Shown: piece by piece, positions 18,858 to 26,580 of the stretch
How positions within the stretch are numbered: the stretch's first letter is position 1
How the letters are laid out: the number at the start of each line of letters is the position of its first letter
DNA from: Acidobacteriota bacterium
GTDB taxonomy: Bacteria > Acidobacteriota > Thermoanaerobaculia > Multivoradales > Multivoraceae
Direction of reading: 5' to 3'
NCBI GenBank assembly: GCA_028875725.1
Contig: JAPPCR010000006.1
Location: forward strand, 875,786 to 939,785
Length of the DNA stretch: 64,000 nucleotides
Made by a program: the position numbers and the translations under genes
The notes under the pieces: model-generated
Database searches by the model: none
What the model was told of the DNA's origin: nothing
What the model saw: the letters and a program-made list of their open reading frames with translations, nothing else

Positions 18858-19910
18858 TCATCCCCAGTCCGAGGCGTCGTCCCCGGAACTCGCGATGTGG
18901 ACGCCGGCTTCCTGCCAGCCCTGCAACGCCGCTTCGACCTCGGGCGTGAAGTCGGCGAGAAACTCGCCTGGGTGGGCCTCATCGGGCACGGTGACCGCGG
19001 ACATGCAGTCGGCCAGCACGTGCAGCCGGCTGGCGGGCAAGTATCGGGACCGCATCTCGGCCAGCAGATCGTCGACCGTGTAGCGGACGCAGTGGCTCGC
19101 GGCCTGACCGGCGACGATCACGGCGTCGGCGCCGAGCAGCCAGTCGATCAGCGCCTGATTGCGGCGATCGAGTTCCTCACCATCGTGTCGGACCAGCACT
19201 TCGGGCGCGAGCACGGAGTAGTACTCGGTGAGAGGGTTCGTGCCCTTGATCAGGATCGGCGTCTCGGCGCCGCGCGCGTAGCCGAAGAACAGTCGCGCTT
19301 CCTGCACGGCGCCGACCAGGCCGTGGCCCTCGCTGCCGAGGAAGCAGTGCGGCGGCCACAGGTAGAGGCGGTACTTCCCGGTCGCCTCGAGTCGGCGGCA
19401 GTAGTCCAGGGTCTGGCGCCTCAGCCACTCCGCGGTGCCGTCCCCGAACCAGCCAGCCAGAGCAGGATTGGGCACCGCCGAGCCGGCTTCGACCTCCGAT
19501 GCCAGTACTTCGCGGTAGCCGTCGAGCTGCCTGCCCGAGCCGTCGACCCAGAACGAAGAGAAGAAGATCTGCTGCGGTGTGTGGCTGTCGAGGCTGGAGG
19601 CGATCTCGGTCAAGTTGCCGAGGTTGCGGTAAATGAAGCGGACGACGCGGTCGGTGTCCTCGATCGCGCCGCGGCCCGAACGGCCGCCGACGTAGAGCGC
19701 GCCCTCGCGCAGGCAGAAGTCCCGCTGCTCGTCGACCAGCAGGAGGACGCGGCGGGCTTCGTCGCCCGTCGCGGGAGTGAGGTTGTGGCGGCTACGCCAT
19801 TCGGCGGCCGCGATCGCGACCTGGTTCGGGTCGGGGTTGTATGACCATTCGCCGCTGCGGTAGGGATCGCTGTTCGGACCGGTGCCGGCTGGCAAGGGTA
19901 GAAGCGCCAT
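18858..19910 (-). CDS. Nicotinamidase-like cysteine hydrolase
   Basis: A 350-residue protein from ATG 19910. The isochorismatase-like catalytic triad is visible: Asp60 in LLLVDEQRDFC, Lys222 in LIKGTNPL, Cys274 in GQAASHCVRYTVDDL. The segments SLDSHTPQQIF (Asp108, His110) and LWPPHCFLG (His188) match the metal site of PncA-type nicotinamidases, which release ammonia from nicotinamide. It is longer than a typical PncA (about 180-220 residues), with an extra N-terminal region of about 50 residues and an insertion near 125-180. Facing pncB-nadE, it would supply nicotinate to that route. Another amide substrate is possible. Confidence 0.8.
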   Translation of the reverse strand: MALLPLPAGTGPNSDPYRSGEWSYNPDPNQVAIAAAEWRSRHNLTPATGDEARRVLLLVDEQRDFCLREGALYVGGRSGRGAIEDTDRVVRFIYRNLGNLTEIASSLDSHTPQQIFFSSFWVDGSGRQLDGYREVLASEVEAGSAVPNPALAGWFGDGTAEWLRRQTLDYCRRLEATGKYRLYLWPPHCFLGSEGHGLVGAVQEARLFFGYARGAETPILIKGTNPLTEYYSVLAPEVLVRHDGEELDRRNQALIDWLLGADAVIVAGQAASHCVRYTVDDLLAEMRSRYLPASRLHVLADCMSAVTVPDEAHPGEFLADFTPEVEAALQGWQEAGVHIASSGDDASDWG

Positions 19911-20004
19911 GTCGGGTGGAACGCTAGCAAGGGACTGCTGCTACTCTCGCGCCCTTCCATCAAACGGCCATGAAGCGGCCCCGCAAGCGAACAGGAGCAG
20001 GCAA

Positions 20005-20796
20005 GTGAGCTACGAGTTTCTCCAGGTCGAGAAGAACGATCACGTCTGGGAAGTGACCCTCAACCGGCCGGAACGCATGAACGCGATCCACCCGCCGACG
20101 AGCCAGGAGCTCGACTCGGTGTTCAACGACTTCGCGGCCGACGACGACGCCTGGGTGGCGATCCTCACCGGCGCCGGCGACCGCGCGTTCTCGGCCGGTA
20201 ACGACCTGAAGTACCAGGCCGAGCACGGCAGCAAGGTCGTGCGGGCCGGGATGAAGGGCGTGCGCGGCGGTTTCGGCGGCATCACGGCCCGCTTCGACCT
20301 GCACAAGCCGATGATCGCGGCCGTCAACGGCTTCGCCCTCGGCGGCGGCTTCGAGCTGGTGCTCGCCTGCGACATCATCATCGCCTCCGAGAAGGCGACC
20401 TTCGGCCTGCCCGAGCCCCGGGTCGGCCTGATGGCCGGCGCGCTGGGCGTTCACCGGCTGCCGCGGCAGATTCCCTACCACCAGGCGATGGGCATGCTGC
20501 TGACAGGCCGCCACATCACGCCCCAGGAGGCGAAGGAACTCGGAATCGTCAACGAGGTCTGTGCCCACGAGGAGCTGCTCGACAGGGCCCGGGCCTGGGC
20601 GGCGCAGATCCTGGAGTGCGCGCCGCTGTCGGTGCGCGCCAGCAAGGAAGCGGCGAACAAGGGCCTCGGCATGGCGCTCGAGCAGGCGGCGGGTTCGATC
20701 TTCCCGTGGACGGCGCAGATGAACCAGTCGGAGGACCTGGTCGAGGGTCCGAAGGCGTTTGCCGAGAAGCGGCCGCCGAACTGGAAGGGCCGGTAG
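20005..20796 (+). CDS. Enoyl-CoA hydratase/isomerase family protein (crotonase)
   Basis: A 263-residue protein. I chose GTG 20005 because AGGAG lies 7 bases upstream and the family start (YEFLQVEKNDHVWEVTLNRP) follows directly. The oxyanion-hole segments are AFSAGNDL and NGFALGGGFELVLACD. The two acidic positions used by hydratases are both glutamate here (FELVLACD and FGLPEPRVG), so hydratase activity is plausible. The C-terminal EGPKAFAEKRPPNWKGR is typical. The SDR gene starts 20 bases downstream, so this is likely a two-gene operon acting on one acyl-CoA or a related substrate. Confidence 0.9.
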   Translation: MSYEFLQVEKNDHVWEVTLNRPERMNAIHPPTSQELDSVFNDFAADDDAWVAILTGAGDRAFSAGNDLKYQAEHGSKVVRAGMKGVRGGFGGITARFDLHKPMIAAVNGFALGGGFELVLACDIIIASEKATFGLPEPRVGLMAGALGVHRLPRQIPYHQAMGMLLTGRHITPQEAKELGIVNEVCAHEELLDRARAWAAQILECAPLSVRASKEAANKGLGMALEQAAGSIFPWTAQMNQSEDLVEGPKAFAEKRPPNWKGR

Positions 20797-20816
20797 GTCG
20801 CCAGGGCGCCCGGTCC

Positions 20817-21578
20817 GTGGAGATCGAAAGCAAGGTCGCCGTCGTTACCGGCTCGTCCTCCGGGGTCGGCGAGGCGACCGCCGAACTGCTGGCGAGCCTG
20901 GGCGCGTCGGTGGTCGTCAACTACTACAGCGGCGCCGAAGCCGCGGAGCGGATCGTCGGCAGCATTCAGGAGGGTGGCGGTAAGGCGATCGCGGTTCAGG
21001 CCGACATGCGCAAGGACGCCGACTGCCGCGGGCTCATGGAATCCGCGGTGGATGCCTTCGGCGCGCTCCACATCCTCGTCAACAACGCGGGGATGACTCA
21101 CTTCATCGCCCACGACGACCTCGAAGGCGTCACCGACGAGGTCTGGGACGACATCCTCGGCGCCAACCTGCGTGGCGTGTTCAACTGCACGCGCGCGGCC
21201 GCGCCGCACATGAAGGCGGCGGGCGAGGGGGCGGTGGTCAACGTCGCCTCGATCGCCGGAATCGGCGGCGGCGGCAGCAGCATCCCCTATGCGGCGTCGA
21301 AGGCCGCGGTCATCGTGATGACGAAGTCGCTGGCGCGTGTGCTCGGCCCGGAGATCCGGGTCAACACGATCGCCCCCGGCTTCATCGAGGGGCGCTGGCT
21401 GCGCGGCGGGCTCGGCGACGAGAACTACGACAAGGCCCAGCAGCATGTGAGCGCGGGGTCGCCGCTCAGGGGCGTGGCGACTCCCGAGACCTGCGCCGAC
21501 GCGATCCTCGCCCTGATCGAGCGCAACGTGTTCGTCACCGGCCATACGGTGACGGTCGACGGCGGCTGGAGCCTCTAG
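20817..21578 (+). CDS. Short-chain dehydrogenase/reductase (SDR)
   Basis: A 253-residue protein from GTG 20817; no strong ribosome site is seen, but the SDR fold begins directly (VEIESKVAVVTGSSSGVGEA). The cofactor motif is TGSSSGVG, followed by NNAGM, the catalytic Ser in VNVASIAGIG, and YAASK. It ends in a VDGGWSL box. The arginine-free N-x-Y-Y-S after strand 2 (VVVNYYSGAEAAE) is typical of FabG-like enzymes that prefer NADPH. It may act with the crotonase just upstream. The gene ends at a convergent gap with twin hairpins. Confidence 0.9.
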   Translation: MEIESKVAVVTGSSSGVGEATAELLASLGASVVVNYYSGAEAAERIVGSIQEGGGKAIAVQADMRKDADCRGLMESAVDAFGALHILVNNAGMTHFIAHDDLEGVTDEVWDDILGANLRGVFNCTRAAAPHMKAAGEGAVVNVASIAGIGGGGSSIPYAASKAAVIVMTKSLARVLGPEIRVNTIAPGFIEGRWLRGGLGDENYDKAQQHVSAGSPLRGVATPETCADAILALIERNVFVTGHTVTVDGGWSL

Positions 21579-21593
21579 ACCCGGGAGGCTCCA

Positions 21594-21621
21594 CACTGGG
21601 TGCGCCGGCGTCCCCGCCGGC
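21594..21621 (-). repeat. REP-like hairpin repeat, copy 3 (inverted)
   Basis: Read on the minus strand this is the stem GCCGGCG / CGCCGGC, a 4-base loop (GGGA) and the tail GCACCCAGTG, preceded by CCGGAT as in copy 1. It is the only copy in reverse orientation. It lies in the convergent gap between an SDR and the enolase-superfamily gene. Confidence 0.7.
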
Positions 21622-21623
21622 AT

Positions 21624-21640
21624 CCGGCGCGAAACGCCGG
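21624..21640. terminator. Second hairpin in convergent gap
   Basis: CCGGCG / CGCCGG stem around CGAAA, 2 bases from REP copy 3. Together they form a twin hairpin between two convergent genes. There is no T-run; a terminator or mRNA-end-protection role is inference. Confidence 0.4.
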
Positions 21641-21659
21641 CTTCCGGACTTCTCCCGGG

Positions 21660-22787
21660 CTAGTCGACTCGCAGCGTTTCCCGCTGCACCGTCAGCGCCT
21701 CGATCCGGTCGCGGTCGACTTCGACGCCCAGGCCGGGGCGGTCCGGCACGTCGACCCAGCCGTCGCCGTCCATCGTCCACTCCGGCGACACGATGTCGCG
21801 CGCCCAGTAGCGGTTGCTGGGGCTCACGTCGCCCGGGATCGTGAAGTTCGGCAGCGAGGCCAGGGCGACGTTGTAGGCGCGGCCGATGCCGCTCTCCAGC
21901 ATGCCGCCGCACCAGACCGGAATGTCGTTTGACTCGCAGAGGTCGTGGATGGCCTTCGAGGCCGTGAACCCGGCGACGCGGCCCGGCTTGATGTTGATGA
22001 TCCGGCCGGCTCGGAGCCGGATCATGTCCTCGGCGCGGGCGATGTTCGTGATCGACTCGTCGAGGCAGATCGGGGTCCGCATGCGTCTCTGGAGCTCGGC
22101 GTGGCGGGCGACGTCGTCCCAGGCCAGGGGCTGTTCGACCATCACCAGGTCGAGATCGTCGAGCTGGACGAGGTGGTCCGCGTCGGCGAGCGTGTAGGCG
22201 TTGTTCGCGTCGGCCATCAGCGGCGCGTCCGGGCCGAGACGCTCGCGGACGGCGTGCAGGTAGTCGAGATCCTGGCCGGGCTTGATCTTCAGCTTGATCT
22301 TCCGGTAGCCCTCGCCCAGCGCCTTCTCGGCCTTGTCGGTGAGTTCAGCGGGCGAGCTCTGGATGCCGATCGAGATGCCGGTGCCGATTCGCTGCCGGGT
22401 GCCGCCGAGCCGCGACGACAGACTCTGGCCCGCCTTCGTTGCCGCAAGGGCCCAGGCCCCCATCTCGATCGCGGCCTGGGCCATCTCGTGGCCGCGGAGA
22501 TCCTCGGACAGGGCGGCCGAGACTTCCTGAGGCGTCTCGAAGCGCCGGGCGAGTACGCGCGGCGCGAGCCACTCGCGGATCGCCAGGGTCGCCGTGTCGA
22601 TGCTCTCGGGCGAGTAGTTGGGGAAGTCGCCGGCCACGCACTCGGACCAGGTCGAGGCGCCGTCGCGGTCGACCAGCTCCAGCAGCAGGATGCGCCGGGT
22701 CGTCGTGACGCCGGACGAGATGCGGAAGGGCTCGACCAGGGGCAGCCGGATCTCGCGCAGCGTGATCGAGTCGATCTGAAGGCTCAT
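21660..22787 (-). CDS. Enolase-superfamily N-acylamino acid racemase / o-succinylbenzoate synthase
   Basis: A 375-residue protein from ATG 22787, whose start overlaps the GNAT stop (ATGA). It has the full OSBS/NSAR active site: the K-x-K pair Lys165/Lys167 in KIKLKIKPG, metal ligands Asp193 (MADANNAYT), Glu218 (VEQPL) and Asp243 (LDESI), and Lys267 in IKPGRVAG. Members of this branch either make o-succinylbenzoate for menaquinone or racemise N-succinyl amino acids, and some do both. No other menaquinone gene is nearby, and the coupled GNAT gene favours the amino-acid role. This assignment between the two activities is inference. Confidence 0.88.
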   Translation of the reverse strand: MSLQIDSITLREIRLPLVEPFRISSGVTTTRRILLLELVDRDGASTWSECVAGDFPNYSPESIDTATLAIREWLAPRVLARRFETPQEVSAALSEDLRGHEMAQAAIEMGAWALAATKAGQSLSSRLGGTRQRIGTGISIGIQSSPAELTDKAEKALGEGYRKIKLKIKPGQDLDYLHAVRERLGPDAPLMADANNAYTLADADHLVQLDDLDLVMVEQPLAWDDVARHAELQRRMRTPICLDESITNIARAEDMIRLRAGRIINIKPGRVAGFTASKAIHDLCESNDIPVWCGGMLESGIGRAYNVALASLPNFTIPGDVSPSNRYWARDIVSPEWTMDGDGWVDVPDRPGLGVEVDRDRIEALTVQRETLRVD

Positions 22788-23617
22788 TGCGTCTCCGTTC
22801 CTTCGAGCTTCTCGAGCCGGTAGTAGTAGCGCCGGTCCAGCAACGTATGGGCGCCGTCGTTGGGACGCCAAGTGAACCCGGTCACCGCGTAGCCGCTACC
22901 GAGGTGCCCCTGAAACTGCTCCCGGGTGCGCCGCCGCCAGGCGGAGGCGTCTTCGGGCGCGGAGCGCAGGATGGAGCCGATGTTCGGCGGCACCTCGACC
23001 CAGGCAGTGTTGACCAGCGCCTCGTCGACGGGGAAGGGCGGCGTGTCCCGGGTCGGTCCGGCCGCCGGGCCTCCCTCCATCAGGCCCGCGACCCGCTCGC
23101 TGCCGATCACCCAGGCGACGATGAAACGGTCCGTCCCCAGTCCGCTGTGCAGGATGCTGCCGGTGTCCTCGCCGTACATGTCCACGACGTACTCGACCGG
23201 CAGCGCTCCGAGCCGGTTCAGGTTGAGGTTCGCGTTCCGGGCGACGAGGGGGTCATAGGTCCAGTACACCGTCTCGACGTCGAGTTCCAGCAGGAACTCG
23301 CGCTGGAACGCCTTGAGTTCGCGGCCCAGCCCGAGGCCGCGGGCGTCCCGCGTCACCGCCAGCATGTGGGACCAGTGGGCCCGCTGCCCGAAGCGGAAGC
23401 CGCTCATGCCGTAGATGAAGCCCAGCATCCGGCCGGCCCCGTCGTAGGCGCCGGCGACCACGCCGCCCATCTTCTGGGAGATCTTGAGCATCGGCGGCGG
23501 CACCGCGTCGTCGAAGCTGTCGCCCCAGGTCTCGCGCTGGAGATCGACGATCGCCGCGTAGTCCTCCTCGGAACTCGCGTTCCGGAGCTCGATGCCGGAA
23601 GCCAGCCGTTTGCGCAT
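22784..23617 (-). CDS. GNAT-family acyltransferase paired with the racemase
   Basis: About 277 residues from ATG 23617; an in-frame GTG at 23638 is an alternative. The GNAT fold shows SHMLAVTRDARGLGLGRELKA, with the acyl-CoA-binding G-L-G-L-G-R loop near residue 95, and YDPLVARNANLNLNRLGA later. This sequence type matches the COG3375 group, which is found beside NSAR/OSBS enzymes. Published work on a Geobacillus pathway showed a GNAT succinyltransferase with an N-succinylamino acid racemase in D- to L-amino acid conversion. The 4-base overlap with the downstream gene supports joint function. The desuccinylase of such a pathway is not seen nearby. Confidence 0.8.
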   Translation of the reverse strand: MRKRLASGIELRNASSEEDYAAIVDLQRETWGDSFDDAVPPPMLKISQKMGGVVAGAYDGAGRMLGFIYGMSGFRFGQRAHWSHMLAVTRDARGLGLGRELKAFQREFLLELDVETVYWTYDPLVARNANLNLNRLGALPVEYVVDMYGEDTGSILHSGLGTDRFIVAWVIGSERVAGLMEGGPAAGPTRDTPPFPVDEALVNTAWVEVPPNIGSILRSAPEDASAWRRRTREQFQGHLGSGYAVTGFTWRPNDGAHTLLDRRYYYRLEKLEGTETQ

Positions 23618-23690
23618 GGTGGGCGATCGTACAGCCACGCGCGGGCACAGGCGTGCGAGCGGAGAGCGCTATTGCGGCCGGCGACGCCGG

Positions 23691-23719
23691 TTGACGCTTG
23701 CCGGCACTCAGTCTAGTCT
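23691..23719 (+). promoter_or_regulatory. Probable sigma70-type promoter of the phd-vapC operon
   Basis: TTGACG (23691-23696) and TAGTCT (23714-23719) are separated by exactly 17 bases, 45 bases before the antitoxin ATG. The -10 box is contained in the left arm of the operator palindrome described next. Confidence 0.55.
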
Positions 23720-23733
23720 GAGACTAGTTAGAC
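23711..23733 (+). promoter_or_regulatory. Palindromic operator of the phd-vapC operon
   Basis: The core CTAGTCT-G-AGACTAG (23713-23727) is a perfect 7-bp inverted repeat around one base, and AGTCTA/TAGACT sequences flank it as a second nested repeat. It covers the -10 box. Autorepression by the antitoxin, alone or with its toxin, is the rule for such operons; here it is inferred from position and symmetry. Confidence 0.7.
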
Positions 23734-23763
23734 TCGGTGCGACCCGGGAAGGAGCGCGGTTCC

Positions 23764-24006
23764 ATGTCTGAAGTCGGTGTGTTCGAGGCGAAGACCCACC
23801 TGCCCCGCCTGCTCAAGCGTGTGCAGGCCGGCGAGAGGTTCGTCATCACGCGGCATGAGCGGCCGGTCGCCGAACTGATCCCCTACCGAGGGGCCGATAT
23901 GGACCAGGTACGCACCGCGATCGAGAACCTGAGGGAGTTCCGCAAGTCAAACAGCCTGGGCGGCCTGTCGATTCGCGAACTGATCGAGGAGGGGCGTCGC
24001 TACTGA
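23764..24006 (+). CDS. Type II antitoxin, Phd/YefM family
   Basis: An 80-residue protein from ATG 23764, with AAGGAG 9 bases upstream. The N-terminal domain is the Phd/YefM DNA-binding fold (VGVFEAKTHLPRLLKRVQAGERFVI, then RHERPVAELIP). The C-terminal tail (about 50-80), rich in charged residues, should wrap the toxin (LREFRKSNSLGGLSIRELI). The TGA stop shares one base with the toxin ATG (TGATG), so translation is coupled. Regulation is probably through the palindrome at 23711-23733. Confidence 0.9.
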   Translation: MSEVGVFEAKTHLPRLLKRVQAGERFVITRHERPVAELIPYRGADMDQVRTAIENLREFRKSNSLGGLSIRELIEEGRRY

Positions 24007-24419
24007 TGGCGTTCGTGCTGGACGCTTCGATGACCCTGGCGTGGGTCTTCCCGGACGAGGCGACGGAGACGACCGACCGATTGCTCGAGTCATTGCTGGA
24101 ACGCCAGGCGTATGCGCCCGGCCTCTGGCCGATCGAGGTGGCAAACGCCTTTCTGGCGGCGACGCGCCGGCACCGACTCGAGGCGAGCAGATGGCCGTGG
24201 ATTCGACACTCGCTCGACTCTCTCCCCATCGCGGTCGAGCCCGTAGACCCGGCGCGTGTCGGGAGCGCCGTTCTCGAACTCGCGCATGATCGCGGAATCT
24301 CCGTCTACGACGCGATGTACCTTGAGTTGGCGCTGCGCATGGGGCTGCCGTTGGCCACTCTCGACGAACGACTTGCGGCCGAAGCACGGGCCGTGGGCGT
24401 GGAGGCGCTGGGCGGGTGA
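24006..24419 (+). CDS. VapC-type PIN-domain toxin
   Basis: A 137-residue PIN-domain protein, one base overlapped with its antitoxin. The acidic metal-binding residues are visible: Asp6 in FVLDASMTLAW, Glu in PIEVANAF near residue 41, Asp in SVYDAMYLELA near 100, and a final Asp in ATLDERLAAEA near 119. PIN toxins cleave RNA, often tRNA or rRNA, in a Mg-dependent way. All catalytic positions are present, so the toxin is likely functional. Pairing of a Phd/YefM antitoxin with a VapC toxin is a known mixed arrangement. Confidence 0.92.
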   Translation: MAFVLDASMTLAWVFPDEATETTDRLLESLLERQAYAPGLWPIEVANAFLAATRRHRLEASRWPWIRHSLDSLPIAVEPVDPARVGSAVLELAHDRGISVYDAMYLELALRMGLPLATLDERLAAEARAVGVEALGG

Positions 24420-24426
24420 TCGCGCC

Positions 24427-25860
24427 TTACTGAGCCACGTCCGCTTCCTGGAACGCACGCGCCCGGAACAGGAAGTCGATGATGTTCCCTTCATGCGGCT
24501 GTAGCCAGTTGAGCTGAATCGTCGGCACCGGGCCGAGGTTCAGGCGGTCGACGTGGGTGGCGTCGATCAGTTGCCGCCGCCAGCCTTCGTCGTTCGTGAT
24601 CGCGCTGCACACCAGGGTGTCGTCGATCGCGCTCAGCATCTTCTGCTGCGGGCACTCGACGACGGAGACGAAGGGGAACATGTACTCGACGTTCGCCGCC
24701 TCGATGTCCGCGTCGGCGCAGTGGAGGACGGTAGGCAGCAGGTAGTCGCAGCGTTCGCGTTCGTCGAGCCGACCGTTGCCGCGAATCTCGGAAGTCAGGT
24801 CGCGCACGCCAGGTACGTCGACCTGCCGCTCGATCATGCCGTCGATCGCCTTCGCCATCCCCGGAACGGTGAAGGCTGCGAGCGGAGACTCGGGGTCGTC
24901 GGCCGGCTTGGGCAGCACGGGCGCCAGCCGCTCGGCGAGGGCCTGGGCGATCTCCTCCGTGTGGCGCGAAGCCCAGACGCCTGAGCAGGAGATGCAGCTC
25001 CGGCCGCTGTTGACCAGCACACTGTCGACCATCACGTCGAGGTACTGCTCCCAGTCGTCGACGACGTCGTCGCCGAGCAGGATCTTGCTGAAGCCGGGGC
25101 CGTGCGGCTGCACTCGGGGATCGTTCTGATAGCGGGCGACCGTATCCGCGCCGCCGAAGATCATGCTGCGCGAGCAGGAGGCGAGGACGGCCGCGCCGAT
25201 ATCGCCTTCCCCCGGGTAGATCGAGATCGCCTCGCGTGGCACGCCGGCCTGGGCGAAGGCCTCGGTCATCCGGTAGGGCGTCCACGGTTCCTGCGGTCCC
25301 GGCTTGAACACGAGACCGACCTGAAGCGGGATGACCGGCATCCACAGCGTGTGCACGCCCGGCGAGTTGGACGGCAGCACCAGACCGATCACCGGCGCCT
25401 GCGCCTGGTAGCTGACCGGCACGCCGCGTTCCTCGACGCCGTGGCCGCGGGCAAGGATGTCCAGGTCGAGACCGCGGGTCAGCGCCTCCAGCACCTCGCC
25501 CATGTTCGTCAGCACGAAGTGGTTCTTGTCCATGTTCGCCCGGCACATGTGCTCGGGCAGGCCGGTCGTCGCCGACTGGTAGTGGACGAAGTCCTCCGGG
25601 GTCTGGCTGCCGCTGCCGAGAGGTAGGTCCGCGTTCAGGTAGAGGTCGGCGGCCTCGATCACCATCGAGATCAGTTCGCTGGACGGGATCTCACGCAGGA
25701 TGTCGCGGGCGCGCTGGGCGCGGCGCATGTCGCGCTGGACCAGGCCGGGGTTGGTCTGGTGCAGCGTGGCCAGCTCCTCGCCGGTCTCGAAGTGGACGAT
25801 CGTCGCCTTCTCGAGCGACTCGTAGGGCTTGCCCCAACGGATGGCGGGGATGTCGATCAT
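24427..25860 (-). CDS. Aldehyde dehydrogenase-fold, probably CoA-acylating or acyl reductase
   Basis: A 477-residue protein from ATG 25860. The nucleophile is in VNSGRSCISC, at Cys289 or Cys292. The NAD-binding region has VIGLVLPSNSPGVHTLWMPV and FKPGPQEPWTPYRM. In ordinary aldehyde dehydrogenases the general-base glutamate lies in E-L-G-G-K; here that place reads GPGFSK (254-259), with no glutamate. Loss of this residue is common in CoA-acylating members and in acyl reductases. The sequence recalls the LuxC-like branch. A LuxE/PaaK-like ligase lies 2.5 kb away at 28412. A role in reducing an activated acyl group, or oxidising an aldehyde to acyl-CoA, is inference. Confidence 0.75.
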   Translation of the reverse strand: MIDIPAIRWGKPYESLEKATIVHFETGEELATLHQTNPGLVQRDMRRAQRARDILREIPSSELISMVIEAADLYLNADLPLGSGSQTPEDFVHYQSATTGLPEHMCRANMDKNHFVLTNMGEVLEALTRGLDLDILARGHGVEERGVPVSYQAQAPVIGLVLPSNSPGVHTLWMPVIPLQVGLVFKPGPQEPWTPYRMTEAFAQAGVPREAISIYPGEGDIGAAVLASCSRSMIFGGADTVARYQNDPRVQPHGPGFSKILLGDDVVDDWEQYLDVMVDSVLVNSGRSCISCSGVWASRHTEEIAQALAERLAPVLPKPADDPESPLAAFTVPGMAKAIDGMIERQVDVPGVRDLTSEIRGNGRLDERERCDYLLPTVLHCADADIEAANVEYMFPFVSVVECPQQKMLSAIDDTLVCSAITNDEGWRRQLIDATHVDRLNLGPVPTIQLNWLQPHEGNIIDFLFRARAFQEADVAQ

Positions 25861-25971
25861 GCTGGTTACCTGTAGGCGGCCGGCCGGGTGGCCGAAGGAT
25901 GAATCGAGCGTTCGGAAGCGGCGGAATGGTAGCACCGGGCTGTATGGAATGGCCTGTTTCCTGTGCATCAG

Positions 25972-25989
25972 CGCGGCGCGGACGCCGCG
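25972..25989 (+). promoter_or_regulatory. Hairpin in the leader of the Rieske gene
   Basis: CGCGGCG / CGCCGCG, a perfect 7-bp stem with loop CGGA, ends 25 bases before the Rieske ATG. It may affect translation, or be chance in high-GC DNA. It lacks the CCCAGTG tail of the REP-like repeats. Confidence 0.3.
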
Positions 25990-26014
25990 ACTCTACTGCT
26001 AGCCTTCGCCGGCC

Positions 26015-26578
26015 ATGGAGGACCGTCGCACCGTTCTGAAATCGGCTCTGGCGCTGGGTTTGGGTGTGCGCGGCCTGAATGTGCTGCACGCGCAGACCGA
26101 CGATCCGCGGAGGGCTCGACCTCAGGAAGGGGACCGCTTCGTGTTCGCGTTCGGGGCGCGCCAGGGCGAGACGGTCCGGGTCGACGACGTTCCCCTGGCG
26201 AGCGAGCAGCTCATCTGCTACGCGATGGACCCGTCGTCCGGCGCCGTGCGTGACGGCTCGCGCCTGAACCAGGTGCTGCTGTTGCGCTTCGAGCCCGATT
26301 CGCTGACCCCGGAGACGCGGGAAGCGTCCGCGGACGGCGTCGTCGCCTACTCGGGCATCTGCACCCACACCGGCTGCGACATCGAGGACTGGTCCGAAGA
26401 GGCGGAGTTCCTGGTCTGTTCCTGTCACGACTCGGAGTTCGACCCTCGGGACGGCGCCGAAGTCATCTCGGGCCCGGCCCCGCGCCGGCTGCCGTCGCTG
26501 CCGCTTCGCTCGGAAGGGGGCGTGCTGGTTGCAGCCGGCGGCTTCAGCGCGACGATCCGGTTCGAGAAGGAGTTCTGA
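26015..26578 (+). CDS. Tat-exported Rieske [2Fe-2S] protein
   Basis: A 187-residue protein. The N-terminus MEDRRTVLKSALALGLGVRG is a short twin-arginine-like signal with a hydrophobic core. The Rieske cluster motifs are C116-T-H118-T-G-C121 and C135-S-C137-H138; Cys116/His118/Cys135/His138 bind the cluster and Cys121/Cys137 form the usual disulfide. This arrangement is that of bc1/b6f-type Rieske proteins rather than ring dioxygenases, but no cytochrome b gene is adjacent. The stop is 2 bases before the PQQ-dehydrogenase ATG, so it is probably a periplasmic electron carrier for that enzyme (inference). Confidence 0.85.
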   Translation: MEDRRTVLKSALALGLGVRGLNVLHAQTDDPRRARPQEGDRFVFAFGARQGETVRVDDVPLASEQLICYAMDPSSGAVRDGSRLNQVLLLRFEPDSLTPETREASADGVVAYSGICTHTGCDIEDWSEEAEFLVCSCHDSEFDPRDGAEVISGPAPRRLPSLPLRSEGGVLVAAGGFSATIRFEKEF

Positions 26579-26580
26579 CG

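Noticed and set aside
23639-23690. Possible fourth REP-like copy before the phd-vapC promoter (GCCGGCGACGCCGG)
   Set aside because: It lacks the full 7-bp stem with a GGA loop and the CCCAGTG tail.
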